A stretch of DNA of 64,000 nt from Aureisphaera galaxeae (GCF_028561275.1 NZ_JAQQTF010000002.1:776812-840811); one strand, 5' to 3'; shown: positions 32,666 to 42,095, counted from the first letter of the stretch. Translations and numbers: made by a program. The notes: generated by a model from the letters alone, not told the origin.

Positions 32666-32785
32666 ATGAAAGCACTATTTAGAACAACCATTTCCGTATT
32701 CATCAATTCTAGTTTCAATAGCGGTGTTGAAGAAAAAACCAATGTGGAAAATGGAGGTACAGATGCAGAAGAAGATGAAAATTAA
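32666..32785 (+). CDS. 39-aa peptide with acidic Gly-Gly tail
   Basis: A short open frame of 39 codons that starts with a basic, weakly hydrophobic segment (KALFRTTISVF) and ends with the acidic NVENGGTDAEEDEN. The tail resembles that of the preceding lipoprotein (GEDGGGDLGDGEN). It lies 31 nt before the TPR sensor kinase gene. A short leader-type or signal peptide is possible. Coding status is supported only by context and the shared tail, so confidence is low. Confidence 0.45.
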   Translation: MKALFRTTISVFINSSFNSGVEEKTNVENGGTDAEEDEN

Positions 32786-32816
32786 CACTTTAATAAAATG
32801 ATTTAACTTTGGAGGG

Positions 32817-34766
32817 ATGGAAAAAAAATACACATTTACATCCCTCCTTTTTTTTGGATTCCTTCTTTTTTTTTCGGGATGTAATTCGAAAAAGACAACT
32901 TCATCACCATTCTCCTCAGATCAATTAGATAGTCTTAATGAGCATTATGAGTTCTGTTTGAACAACTTGGATGCGTTAGGAAATGCGGAAGAAGCAATAG
33001 ATGTTTTTATTGCAAAATGCGATAGCCTTCGAATAGATTCGTTGCTCTTCAGGGGATATATGCTTAAAACACGCCTTCTAGGTAGGCATAAGAAATATGA
33101 ACGGGCAATAGAAGCAACTTTCGAACTACTTGAAAGGGCTAAGAATAGGGGTGATAGTGGTTATATGGGGAAGGCATATAATAAATTAGGGATATATCAC
33201 TCAAGAACCCATGACTATCTTGCAGCATTTAATTTTTACAACACTTCTTTTAAAATACATAGAAATATAGGAGATAGCAGTTTCGCCAGTAAAAGACTAT
33301 TTTCTATGGCCGATACTCAAAGAATTTTGGGTGATTATGTTGGGAGTAATGTCACTGCGGTTGATGGGTTACGGTATTCGCCGAAAGGCACAGCGGTAAA
33401 AATCCGTTCTGTACTTTACCATACCATAGCGGTATCCTATCGAGAAATAAAAAACTACAATGAGGCCCTTTTTTGGAATCAAAAATCCCTTTCGTTCATT
33501 AAAGACACAAACTTTATAAAAGAAGTAGGAGCGAAAAATGCTATTACTTTCAAAAACACCAAAGCTAATATTCTTGCAGACCTTAGAGAATATGAAGAAG
33601 CTATTGTTATTTTAAAAACTCTACTGAATGACCCTGTGGTTGTTAAAGACTCATTGGAATATGCTAGGATTTTGAGCAACTTAGGAAAAATAAAGTGGCT
33701 ATATAATTCGGGTAATACCGAAACCGAAGGGATGCTTTTAGAAGCCTTGGCAATAAGGCAAAAGAAAAAAAGCCCTGTAGGGCTTGTGGCTAGTAACATT
33801 CATCTGTCCAAGTATTATACCGATTTAGATGCTGTGCAAGCCATTCATTATGCTCAGGAGGCACGCAAAGAGAGTAAACGACTAAGGAACCCCTTATCCG
33901 CTCTAGAAGCATTGGATATTATAACGACGATAGATTCCACAGCACTAGAAGCTTACAAAGAATATAAAAGACTAAATGAGTCATTGGAAATCTCGAAGAA
34001 AAGTATGAGGCAAATCTACGCGCCCACTCGGTTTGAAAATGAATCCTTAGCAAAGGAAAATCTAGAAAAAGAGAAGCAGGTAGAAAAAGCAAAAAGCGAA
34101 AAGAAGTGGCTCCTATTGTTTTTTGTACTCGCCCTCATTGCAGGTTCCATTTATATAGTTCAGAGAAATAGACTGCAAAAATCGAAACAAATTGCAGAAA
34201 AAATACTTGCCTCCTACGAAGCCGAAGGAAGGATGTCCAAAGAAGTCCACGACAGCATTGCCAATAACATTTATCTCATTAAATTACTATTGGCGGAGTC
34301 TAACGACAAAGAAAAGATCATGAGTAAACTGAAACATGTGTATGATAAGGCTCGGAATATATCGAGGGATAGTAGCGATATTGATTTTGAAAGTTATGAA
34401 AACGAACTCTCTGAACTTATAACAAACTATAATACTGAAAGCACACATGTATTTATTAAGGGAGAACGGGATATACAGTGGAAGGACTACCATAAAGTTA
34501 CCAAGATAGTTATCTATAGACTACTACAGGAGCTCATGACCAACATGCAAAAACATAGTGAGTCTAACTTGGTAAGTGTAGTTTTTAGAAGTAAGGAAAA
34601 GGGGATAGAAATTGTTTACACGGATAATGGTCTGGGTCTTCCCAAAAGTGGTGTCCACAACAGGAACGGAATAAAGATTATGGAAAACCGTATAAAAGCC
34701 ATTGGAGGAAACCTTAGTTTTGATCTGACAAGGGAAAATGGCCTCAAGGCCATAATCACGGTGTGA
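32817..34766 (+). CDS. Lipoprotein-type TPR sensor histidine kinase (HisKA_3 type)
   Basis: A 649-aa kinase. It begins with a lipoprotein-like signal (LLFFSGC, Cys22), has TPR-like helices through about residue 400, one transmembrane helix (WLLLFFVLALIAGSIYIV, about 440-458) and a cytoplasmic kinase region. The phosphoacceptor is the His in SKEVHDSIANN and the ATPase ends with DNGLGLPKSG and GIKIMENRIKAIGG. This is the NarL-associated kinase type. It is followed after 42 nt by its partner response regulator. The periplasmic TPR region presumably senses a protein or peptide ligand, perhaps the small proteins encoded upstream. Confidence 0.9.
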   Translation: MEKKYTFTSLLFFGFLLFFSGCNSKKTTSSPFSSDQLDSLNEHYEFCLNNLDALGNAEEAIDVFIAKCDSLRIDSLLFRGYMLKTRLLGRHKKYERAIEATFELLERAKNRGDSGYMGKAYNKLGIYHSRTHDYLAAFNFYNTSFKIHRNIGDSSFASKRLFSMADTQRILGDYVGSNVTAVDGLRYSPKGTAVKIRSVLYHTIAVSYREIKNYNEALFWNQKSLSFIKDTNFIKEVGAKNAITFKNTKANILADLREYEEAIVILKTLLNDPVVVKDSLEYARILSNLGKIKWLYNSGNTETEGMLLEALAIRQKKKSPVGLVASNIHLSKYYTDLDAVQAIHYAQEARKESKRLRNPLSALEALDIITTIDSTALEAYKEYKRLNESLEISKKSMRQIYAPTRFENESLAKENLEKEKQVEKAKSEKKWLLLFFVLALIAGSIYIVQRNRLQKSKQIAEKILASYEAEGRMSKEVHDSIANNIYLIKLLLAESNDKEKIMSKLKHVYDKARNISRDSSDIDFESYENELSELITNYNTESTHVFIKGERDIQWKDYHKVTKIVIYRLLQELMTNMQKHSESNLVSVVFRSKEKGIEIVYTDNGLGLPKSGVHNRNGIKIMENRIKAIGGNLSFDLTRENGLKAIITV

Positions 34767-34808
34767 TCCTGCACCAAAACGTATTTCAATCCAAAAACAA
34801 TAGAGCGG

Positions 34809-35483
34809 ATGTTCAATAGAGTTTTAGTTGTAGAAGATATTGAAATTGCGAATTACGGCATAATTAAGACGCTAGTAGACAACAAAATAGTTTCAGAAAA
34901 TTCCATTGTTCATACACCCTATTGTGATAAGGCAATGGCTGAAGTGGCGGGGGCATTAAAAGAGAAGAATCCATTCGACCTCATGATCACCGACTTGTCC
35001 TTCGATAGAAACTACAGGGATGAAAGAATCCCTTCTGGAAAAGAGCTTATTGATAAAGTTCGGGGAATTCAACCGAAAATTAAAATTATCGTTTATTCCA
35101 TCGAGGACAAAGCAATAAAAGTTAAGTCCCTGTTTTCAAAACAAAAAATAAATGGTTTTGTGTCTAAAGATGGTTATGATTCCCGAGAGCTTTTGGATGC
35201 TATTACTCAAGTACATGAAGGGAAAACTTATACATCATCCCATTTAAGCAATATTTTGGACAGGAAAAACTTGATAGAGTTAAATGAGTTCAATACGAAA
35301 TTGGTAAAAAAATTGGCCAGTGGTTACTCTCAAAAAGAAGTAGCGCAGCACTTCAAGTTAGAAAACATCACCCCCAATAGTGTGAGTATTATTGAGAAAC
35401 GTTTGGAAAAACTTAAGGATGATTTTAATGCCAAAAGCACTACCCATTTAATAGTTATCCTTAAGGATTTTGGGTTGATATAA
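34809..35483 (+). CDS. Response regulator, receiver plus LuxR-like HTH
   Basis: A 224-aa regulator. The receiver domain has the acidic pair VVEDIE, the phosphoacceptor Asp in MITDLSFD (about residue 60), and the lysine region VSKDGYDS. The C-terminal 60 residues contain a helix-turn-helix of LuxR/NarL type (KLASGYSQKEVAQHFKL ... SVSIIEKRLEKL). It pairs with the HisKA_3 kinase directly upstream. Targets are unknown; the GTGTCAA boxes 2.7 kb upstream are one candidate. Confidence 0.88.
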   Translation: MFNRVLVVEDIEIANYGIIKTLVDNKIVSENSIVHTPYCDKAMAEVAGALKEKNPFDLMITDLSFDRNYRDERIPSGKELIDKVRGIQPKIKIIVYSIEDKAIKVKSLFSKQKINGFVSKDGYDSRELLDAITQVHEGKTYTSSHLSNILDRKNLIELNEFNTKLVKKLASGYSQKEVAQHFKLENITPNSVSIIEKRLEKLKDDFNAKSTTHLIVILKDFGLI

Positions 35484-35645
35484 TTATGGAACAACATTCT
35501 AATTTGCTGAGAACCCTTTTTTCACTAGTATTCCCCCCCACCCCAATGTCATACATCAAGCAATAGTGACGCTTTACGTAATCAAACTCCTACAATTAAA
35601 TAGAATTCAATAACTTTACCGCAACCCCGTGATCCTCAATTTGTA

Positions 35646-37352
35646 TTGTTGCGTAAACATTACACCATAAAATCCCTAGCATATGGCTTGGCTCTTGGTT
35701 TTTGGGCCCTTGCCCTGCTCTCCTGTACCCAAGAAAATAAGTCGAATGGGGAAGGGGAAGAGATCAAGGCTGCTGATCTGCAATACTATTTGGATATAGG
35801 GATAAAAGCCCGCGAAAACGGAAGATACATACAAGCCCTGGAGCATTTAGAAATGGGGATGCAATACGCCGAATCCTCTGTGGATCGCAAAATCTACTGG
35901 GACCTACTTACCAATATCGCCTACGTACATCGAGACATAGGCAATACCCAAGAAGGGCGTAAAAATTTCAAAAAGGCGCTGCATTATGCCGATACCGATG
36001 CCCAGGCCCTGATCACCTACAGTAAGCTGTCCAGTCTGTATAGCTATCCGAAGGAAGCCGACTCCGCAAGATACTATATTGACAAAGCACTTTCTCTTTG
36101 TGGATCGGGAACTACCGATAAAAACTGTATGCTTGCCTATAATCACTTGGCTTGGGATTACATTCAAAGGGGGCAGTATGAAAAGGGGCTCGAGGTATTC
36201 GAAAGTCGTATCGATATCGAACAATTAAAAGGCGACAGTAGTTCAAGTACAGAATATCTAGGAGCCGTATGTACCCTTGGGGAACTATATCTTAATCTGG
36301 AGCAATACGATAAGGCCACTAGCTATTTTACTACTGCACTTACCGGGTTTGAAAAGCATAACAATCTATCCGGAACACTCGCTGCCAAGAAAGGACTGGC
36401 CGATACCTATGAAAGAACAGGGGAATTAACCGAAAGCATTAGGGAGCTTAAAGAAATAGAGCGTTTAACAGAACAACGGAATACGCTGCAGCTTCAAAAG
36501 GAAGTTGCTAAGCTAGAGGCTGAGAAACTTCTGGAAAACAAAGATGCCGAAATAGACAGTCTGGCACTGGAAACTCAGGAAATTGAGGAATCTATGGATA
36601 AAGTGAGGTTGTTCAGCAGTATTCTTGGTGTTTGTGTTATTCTATTTCTTGCCTTTTTCCTGTATAACGGGTACAAAAACAAGATCATATTACACCGACT
36701 CAATGAATCGCTTAGTTTAAATCGGTTGAAAGCGTTGCAGTCCATCATGAATCCACATTTCCTATTCAACTCCTTCAGCACGCTTCAGAATTTTATTTTG
36801 AAGAAAGAACACATTAAGGCCAATGAGTATATGACCGAACTATCCAGCCTCATTAGAGAGGTATTGTCCAGTTCCGATAGTATCTTTCATAGTTTTAAGA
36901 AAGAAGTTCAAATACTTAAATCGTACATTGCTTTGGAGCAAGGTCGGTTCTATGGAAGGTTTGAAGTACAATACGATATTGATGAATCCCTTTTCGAACT
37001 AAATCCCACCATCCCCTCTATGATTATACAGCCATATCTGGAGAACGCCATTATCCATGGCTTTTCCCATACAGAAAAAGAAGCAAAATTGACGCTATCT
37101 TTAAAGAAGGAGGGCAAGCAGATCTTGTGTAAGGTAATCGATAATGGCATTGGGAGGAAAGAGGCAGAAAAGCTGAAAAAAGGAAGCAAGGCGTCGGGAC
37201 ATTTATCCATAGCCACCCGCAATACGGACGAAAGATTGGCTATATTGAACCAGTTTAACGATTATAAGGCTTCTGTAAATATTATAGATTTATATAACGA
37301 AGTAGGAATCTCGGAAGGGACCGAAGTTCAAATTATATTACCAATTTCATAG
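35646..37352 (+). CDS. Lipoprotein-type TPR sensor histidine kinase (LytS type)
   Basis: A 568-aa kinase starting at a TTG codon (no ATG is available before the signal peptide LALGFWALALLSC). TPR helices fill about residues 30-260, a coiled coil and one transmembrane helix follow (LFSSILGVCVILFLAFFLY, about 320-338), then a His_kinase domain with the phosphoacceptor motif NPHFLFNSF, the N-box YLENAIIHGF and the G-box DNGIGRKEAE. It belongs to the LytS-like class and is followed after 6 nt by its LytTR regulator. Confidence 0.9.
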   Translation: MLRKHYTIKSLAYGLALGFWALALLSCTQENKSNGEGEEIKAADLQYYLDIGIKARENGRYIQALEHLEMGMQYAESSVDRKIYWDLLTNIAYVHRDIGNTQEGRKNFKKALHYADTDAQALITYSKLSSLYSYPKEADSARYYIDKALSLCGSGTTDKNCMLAYNHLAWDYIQRGQYEKGLEVFESRIDIEQLKGDSSSSTEYLGAVCTLGELYLNLEQYDKATSYFTTALTGFEKHNNLSGTLAAKKGLADTYERTGELTESIRELKEIERLTEQRNTLQLQKEVAKLEAEKLLENKDAEIDSLALETQEIEESMDKVRLFSSILGVCVILFLAFFLYNGYKNKIILHRLNESLSLNRLKALQSIMNPHFLFNSFSTLQNFILKKEHIKANEYMTELSSLIREVLSSSDSIFHSFKKEVQILKSYIALEQGRFYGRFEVQYDIDESLFELNPTIPSMIIQPYLENAIIHGFSHTEKEAKLTLSLKKEGKQILCKVIDNGIGRKEAEKLKKGSKASGHLSIATRNTDERLAILNQFNDYKASVNIIDLYNEVGISEGTEVQIILPIS

Positions 37353-37358
37353 CATTAC

Positions 37359-38117
37359 ATGACAAAAAACCTTACCTGCATTATAATCGATGATGAGAAG
37401 AAAGACCGTGAAAACATGCGGCTTCTCCTAGAATCCTATTGCCCCCAAGTGACTATTATTGGCGAGGCCGAGGATCGGACTTCCATCCATAAGGTCTTGT
37501 CCGAGAATAAGCCAGATGTCGTCTTTATGGACATTCAATTGGGCGCCATTTCCATTTTCGATGTGCTTAATGAACTGGACCAAATAGATTTCAAAATCAT
37601 TTTTGTCACCGCTTTCGATGAATACGCCATTAAGGGATACCAATATGACGCAATCGATTATCTATTGAAGCCCGTAGATCCCAAGCGTCTTATAAAAGTG
37701 GTAGATAAGGTGAAAAACCTACTGGAAAATACGCCTGCGAAGGAAGATATCTTGGCCGATTTCAAATCCTTTTATTCTAAAGTGATGGAAGGGCCCAAAA
37801 TTTCCATTACCGACTCCAAAGGAGTGCATGTGGTGAATGTTTCGGATATACTGTATTGCACCAGTGATGGGAATTACACGACCTTCCTCATGGCCGATGA
37901 AAAGGAAATCATCATCTCCAAAAACCTAAAGTACTTCGAAGAAAAGCTGAGTGAGTACAACTTCATAAGGATTCATAAATCATACCTTGTCAATATCGAT
38001 AAGATTAGCTTTATTATTAAAGAACATGGAGGTTCGGTAGTAATGAAAAACGGGAAGTCCCTGCCCATTTCCAGAAACAGCAAGAGTCAGTTGTACGAGA
38101 AAATGAATATTCTGTAA
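37359..38117 (+). CDS. LytTR family response regulator
   Basis: A 252-aa regulator: receiver domain (IIIDDEKKD, phosphoacceptor Asp in VVFMDIQLG, Thr in VTAFDEYA, Lys in LLKPVDP) and a LytTR DNA-binding domain (about 145-250) with the typical DILYCTSDGNYT, SKNLKYFEEKL and FIRIHKSYLVN motifs. It is translated right after its kinase (6-nt gap). LytTR proteins bind direct repeats upstream of their targets; no clear pair of such repeats is seen here. Confidence 0.93.
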   Translation: MTKNLTCIIIDDEKKDRENMRLLLESYCPQVTIIGEAEDRTSIHKVLSENKPDVVFMDIQLGAISIFDVLNELDQIDFKIIFVTAFDEYAIKGYQYDAIDYLLKPVDPKRLIKVVDKVKNLLENTPAKEDILADFKSFYSKVMEGPKISITDSKGVHVVNVSDILYCTSDGNYTTFLMADEKEIIISKNLKYFEEKLSEYNFIRIHKSYLVNIDKISFIIKEHGGSVVMKNGKSLPISRNSKSQLYEKMNIL

Positions 38118-38428
38118 GACCTTGAATACTTAAAAGGGATCCCATAGGGCAAGGGCAATGACTCCTTCTTATGGTTGAATACTATAACCTATCACTAAAA
38201 ACCAAAAAGAATAGTATTCACTGAATAAGTTCTTGGTTGCTTATTGGTACAGGATCCCTAACTATTTGATAAAAGGCACTTATTAGCCTAATTTTAGAAG
38301 TCTCAAATTATCGATTTCCATACGTATTTGTCCTTCGTTCCTACAACGATAGTGCACGTTACTACATCGGAAGAACATTTTTCACGATTCTTGGGAATTT
38401 TGTACAGATAGGGTAAGATGGATTATAT
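38118..38428. other. Intergenic region after the LytTR regulator
   Basis: About 310 bp of AT-rich DNA with no credible gene, no recognisable tRNA or RNA element. A short hairpin AATAAG/CTTATT lies near 38224 and a terminator closes the region. It may hold remnants of island DNA; nothing further is visible. Confidence 0.4.
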
Positions 38429-38461
38429 AAAAAAGGCTTCCGTTTAAGGAAACCTTTTTTT
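38429..38461 (+). terminator. Bidirectional-type terminator between LytTR and GerW genes
   Basis: AAAAAGG and TTCC pair with GGAA and CCTTTTT around a short loop (one internal mismatch), with A-rich and T-rich flanks on both sides. It lies between convergent genes and may serve both strands. Confidence 0.7.
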
Positions 38462-38487
38462 GAATAAAGCGGATATGCATTTTAATG

Positions 38488-38856
38488 TTATACCGGCTCG
38501 GCCGTCTTGCTTTTGTTTTCAGCAATTTTTTCGATTAAGTCGGGGACTTTTTCGAAAATAGCTGCCAATCCGCGTGTCTTACCTGCTGCAAGGAAGGAAA
38601 TCTCTTCCCCTCGGGTAACCAAAAAGCCAATGGGTTCTATCCCAACACCGGCGCCTGCGCCCATTCCTTGTCCCGATTCAGTTTTGGATTTCGTTCCTTC
38701 GCCTCCTCCGGAACCAAAGCCCATTCCTACTTTAATTACGGGGACACATTTAAACTCTCCTAGGTCAAAAGGTCCGCCGACCACCGTTTCTGTCTTTGCT
38801 TCAGACTTTATAAAACTGGTGATTTTTTCCATTAATTCTTCAAAGGGTAATTCCAT
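38488..38856 (-). CDS. GerW/YtfJ family protein
   Basis: A 122-aa protein of the YtfJ (GerW, sporulation-associated) family, recognised by FVVGGP-like TETVVGGPFDLGEFKCVPVIKVGMGFGSGGGEG, the glycine-rich GAGAGVGIEPIGFLV and the C-terminal helix. In Bacillus it is needed for germination; in non-sporulating bacteria its role is unknown. Its start lies 12 nt after the stop of the upstream YtfI-like gene, the same pairing as in Bacillus. Confidence 0.88.
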   Translation of the reverse strand: MELPFEELMEKITSFIKSEAKTETVVGGPFDLGEFKCVPVIKVGMGFGSGGGEGTKSKTESGQGMGAGAGVGIEPIGFLVTRGEEISFLAAGKTRGLAAIFEKVPDLIEKIAENKSKTAEPV

Positions 38857-38868
38857 AATTAGTGTGTT

Positions 38869-39375
38869 TTAAAGGTTTATAAATGATGTAATAATTGCTA
38901 TGGGCCGATTGCTAACCCGTAGCATGAATTGATTGCGGCCTTCAAAATTGATATTGAAAGAACCGCGTGTAAGGTTCAGCAAACCAATGACCGGATATAA
39001 TTTTGCATTCAGGACATTATCGCCGGTATCCAGATCCAAAAACAACTTCTTTACCTTAAAGGTTCGTATCACCCGACGAATTGCGGACCATTTCATGGCT
39101 CTTTTTCGAGTGTGTTTTTTCTTTTTTTTATCGGCTTGAATCTCCTTTCTTTTGGATTTTTTTTGCCGTAAGGGATAGAAGTAAAAGGTGTAAAAAGGAA
39201 CTCGGAGTTTAATTCTAAGCACGTCTCTTTCATCGCCCTCTATATTGGCTTTCGCCAAGCCTTTTAACTGGAGATAATATGTATTTGCTTCGGTGTCAAT
39301 ATGGAGTATAATGGGTATGAAAAGCAAATAAATCACCAAAAGGAGGATGCCCCCAAAAAGTATATACCAGAACAT
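38869..39375 (-). CDS. YtfI/DUF2953-like membrane protein
   Basis: A 168-aa protein with an N-terminal membrane helix (MFWYILFGGILLLVIYLLFIP), a central very basic segment (KKSKRKEIQADKKKKKHTRKR) and a beta-rich C-terminus with the phrase DLDTGDNVLNAKLYPVIGLL. It resembles DUF2953 proteins such as Bacillus YtfI, which lies next to ytfJ. The adjacency to GerW in both phyla supports the assignment. Function unknown. Confidence 0.7.
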   Translation of the reverse strand: MFWYILFGGILLLVIYLLFIPIILHIDTEANTYYLQLKGLAKANIEGDERDVLRIKLRVPFYTFYFYPLRQKKSKRKEIQADKKKKKHTRKRAMKWSAIRRVIRTFKVKKLFLDLDTGDNVLNAKLYPVIGLLNLTRGSFNINFEGRNQFMLRVSNRPIAIITSFINL

Positions 39376-39592
39376 AGGTTTGTTTTGGGCAAAGGACGTT
39401 AACCTAATGGTTTAACACAATGATTTTGATCATGTTAAGTGCTTTTTTTGAAGAAAAATTTTCTTCAAAAAATGGAAGTCATTGATCCTAAAACAGGTGT
39501 AAAATAAACTCCATGAAGTTTTCTTTTCTGCCAATTGAAACTTTTATAAGGTCTGTAGTGACACTTTCAATATCTTCGCAAAAAAATACCCT

Positions 39593-40237
39593 ATGATCAA
39601 AGCTGTTTTATTCGATATGGATGGTGTCATCATTGACACAGAACCCTTGCACCGAAAAGCGTATTTCAAGATGTTCGAGGAAGTTGGGATCCAAGTATCG
39701 GAGGCATTGTATACCAGTTTTACTGGGATGGCCACATTTCCCATTTGTGAAAGACTTTGCAAGGAGTATGAATTAAACCATGAGCCCAAAGAACTGGTGC
39801 GCATGAAACGGGTGCATTTTAAAGAGTTGTTTCAAACGGATACCAGCTTACAGTTAATTCCTGGGGTATTGTCCCTTATTCAAGAGTATGTGGCTAATGG
39901 ACTTACATTGGTGGTCGCCTCTTCCGCTTCCATGGAAAACATCAATCGGGTGTTCGATCGATTCGATTTAAATCAATACTTCAAGGCGAAGGTAAGTGGG
40001 GCCGATTTAAAACAGTCCAAACCACATCCAGAGATTTTTGAAAAGGCCGCTATGCTCGCTGAGACGGCGAAAGAGTCATGTATGGTGATCGAAGATGCGA
40101 CCAATGGAATAAAAGCAGCAAAGGCAGCTGGAATCTATTGTGTGGCGTACCGAAGTAAACATTCTACATCGCAGGACTATTCCCTAGCCGATAAGGTGAT
40201 CGACTCCTACGAAGAAATCGCTTTTGCCAGATTGTAG
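39593..40237 (+). CDS. HAD-superfamily phosphatase/phosphoglucomutase-like
   Basis: A 214-aa HAD hydrolase. Motif I is DMDGVIIDTEP (Asp8 nucleophile, Asp10), motif II includes VVASSASMEN, motif III K in LKQSKPHPEIF, motif IV EDATNGIKAA. The helical cap between motifs I and II places it with beta-phosphoglucomutase-like subfamily IA enzymes; substrate unknown. A TATCTTCG box (39571-39578, one mismatch to TAnnTTTG) lies 14 nt before the start. It converges with the next gene, separated by a terminator. Confidence 0.88.
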   Translation: MIKAVLFDMDGVIIDTEPLHRKAYFKMFEEVGIQVSEALYTSFTGMATFPICERLCKEYELNHEPKELVRMKRVHFKELFQTDTSLQLIPGVLSLIQEYVANGLTLVVASSASMENINRVFDRFDLNQYFKAKVSGADLKQSKPHPEIFEKAAMLAETAKESCMVIEDATNGIKAAKAAGIYCVAYRSKHSTSQDYSLADKVIDSYEEIAFARL

Positions 40238-40286
40238 ATAAAAAAAGAACGTCCCAAAATCTTGAAGGTATTCAAGATCTGGGACG
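40238..40286 (-). terminator. Terminator of the periplasmic TPR gene
   Basis: CGTCCCA-AA-ATCTTGAA pairs with TTCAAGAT-C-TGGGACG around GGTA; on the minus strand it is followed by a run of T (plus-strand A7 at 40240-40246). It abuts the HAD stop codon. Confidence 0.85.
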
Positions 40287-40326
40287 AAGTCTTTAATTAT
40301 TTAGTATGGACGGTATAGAAGAAGGC

Positions 40327-41577
40327 TTATTCGTCCAGCCTTGCTTTCAATACGGCATATTTAGAATCCTGTCCTATAACACTGTAGATGTTCAACAATG
40401 TTTTAATCACATCCATATTTTTAGGCTGTAATTTTACAATACTCTCTAAATAGGGAAGTGCTTCATTATACAAATTGAAGCGTTCCATCTTCAATTCTTC
40501 ATAACGCTTGTCATCTGCGGGAGTCATGCCCAAGTTGTTCATTTCATCCAAAATAGCCGATTCCTTTTCTAAAATTAAGAGGGATAGATTTATTTTGGCA
40601 TTCACATGGTTGGGATCCAACTCCAATGTCTTTTTGTAATATTCTTTGGCCTTTACCGGATCGCCCCCTTGTGTACTAGAGACACCTAAATTATAATATA
40701 GGTTCGGGTCTTTCGGCGATTCGGCAATGAGCTTATCATTGATTTTATTGTACTTATCCATAGCGCCCAATTGACGGTACATATGATACGCTTGATTTAA
40801 TAGCTTTTTATCGTTTGGATGTTTGGCCAATGCTCTATCTATAGCCAATACTGCCGCACTTTCTTGCTTCACCTGCACTGCTGAGGTAGTTAAACCTCTC
40901 AATAGCTCAGGCACTTTAGAGCTGGATCGTACAACTTCGGGGTTTTTGTGCGTACCCTGTTCTACCGCTTGATTTCTGTAATAAGAGGATTTGAAAGCCT
41001 CTTTTCCTTTGGTTTTAATATTGGTAGCTACGTAACGTACGTTAGAATCGGTGAAACCAATTTCAACAAGGCGCTTATAGCTTCTAAAAGCATCTTCATA
41101 GTTTTTGTTCAGTAGGTTGCTTTTAGCCGCATTATATAAAAGAATGGTATCCTTCGTAGATAGGTAGGCAAGATTATAAAGCGTAGCTGCATCGGCGTAA
41201 TTTTTCTTTTTGAATTCGCCGTCTGCCGCTCGGGCCGACATATTGTTCAATTTCGCCTTAATGTTGGCAATTCTACCTCTAAGGGTTCCGTTCAAAGTAT
41301 ACGTTTGGGCACGTTCAATAGAGTTCGAGATGGACTCCATTCGGGCCAAATCCATGTCCCTGTTGGCAAGCTTCATTTCTGCTTCCACAACATAGAAATG
41401 TGCACGTGTTTCACTATCGGCAGCAGCAAAAATTTGTTTTGCTTGCTCCAAATAACCAAAGGCTTCTCCTAATCTGCCAGCATTCACGGCCTGTTCAGCT
41501 TTTTTGATTTCTTGTTTTTGAGCCTGAAGTGTAGTGACTGCTAATAGCATTACAGCCATAAGAGTAGTTGTTTTCAT
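40327..41577 (-). CDS. Secreted TPR-repeat protein
   Basis: A 416-aa protein with a Sec signal peptide (TLMAVMLLAVTTLQAQ) and tetratricopeptide repeats along the whole length (DAATLYNLAYLSTKDT, LYYNLGVSSTQGGDPVKAKEYYKKTLELDPNHV, NLSLLILEKES). TPR proteins of this kind act as periplasmic scaffolds or assembly factors. It ends in a short acidic tail. A 461-bp AT-rich region precedes it. Confidence 0.88.
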   Translation of the reverse strand: MKTTTLMAVMLLAVTTLQAQKQEIKKAEQAVNAGRLGEAFGYLEQAKQIFAAADSETRAHFYVVEAEMKLANRDMDLARMESISNSIERAQTYTLNGTLRGRIANIKAKLNNMSARAADGEFKKKNYADAATLYNLAYLSTKDTILLYNAAKSNLLNKNYEDAFRSYKRLVEIGFTDSNVRYVATNIKTKGKEAFKSSYYRNQAVEQGTHKNPEVVRSSSKVPELLRGLTTSAVQVKQESAAVLAIDRALAKHPNDKKLLNQAYHMYRQLGAMDKYNKINDKLIAESPKDPNLYYNLGVSSTQGGDPVKAKEYYKKTLELDPNHVNAKINLSLLILEKESAILDEMNNLGMTPADDKRYEELKMERFNLYNEALPYLESIVKLQPKNMDVIKTLLNIYSVIGQDSKYAVLKARLDE

Positions 41578-42033
41578 GCGCGTGGGTTTTGTAGGTTAGT
41601 TCTAATTTTTCAGTTCTCTCTTTGTTTTGGTATCACCAGTTATCGCTCTATTTCCCTACAGAATTTCAGGAGTCGGGGGCAAAATCTTATCCTTTTCAAC
41701 CCATCAAAAAAATGTTAATTTTTTCTTAAAATCCGTACTGAAATGAGCAATCGATAAGGGGTTGATGGCTAGCAATTTAAAAAAAAATTTGTAAGAAATA
41801 AGAAAAAATTGGCATTAATTTTTCACTTTTTATGCATTTCATCGATCATTCGTTCTTTATGTCGATAATTTTAGTTCTTTTTGTAGGATAAGCTAAAAGT
41901 TGTAATTCTTTGAAATTACAAGGGTTTTGGGGGAATTCGAAGTTTCACAGATACCTTCGGAAATTCTACATTTTTCCTCTTTTCGATCCTCTGGATTTTG
42001 ATCTACATCAAAGGAATATTTAAAGGGGTTGAG
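41578..42033. other. Divergent intergenic region, no gene seen
   Basis: About 455 bp, very AT-rich, between the TPR gene (minus) and the ABC membrane-domain gene (plus). I see no open frame of interest, tRNA, repeat family or structured RNA; a TACGTTTG box at its right end serves the plus-strand gene. Confidence 0.5.
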
Positions 42034-42041
42034 TACGTTTG
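42034..42041 (+). promoter_or_regulatory. -7 element of the ABC membrane-domain gene
   Basis: TACGTTTG matches TAnnTTTG exactly and lies 55 nt before the ATG at 42096; this excludes the in-frame TTG at 42039 as the start. Confidence 0.6.
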
Positions 42042-42095
42042 AAACCGAAATTCAAAAGAAATTGTCCTGTACGGCATAATTTTAAATTCTCGATA

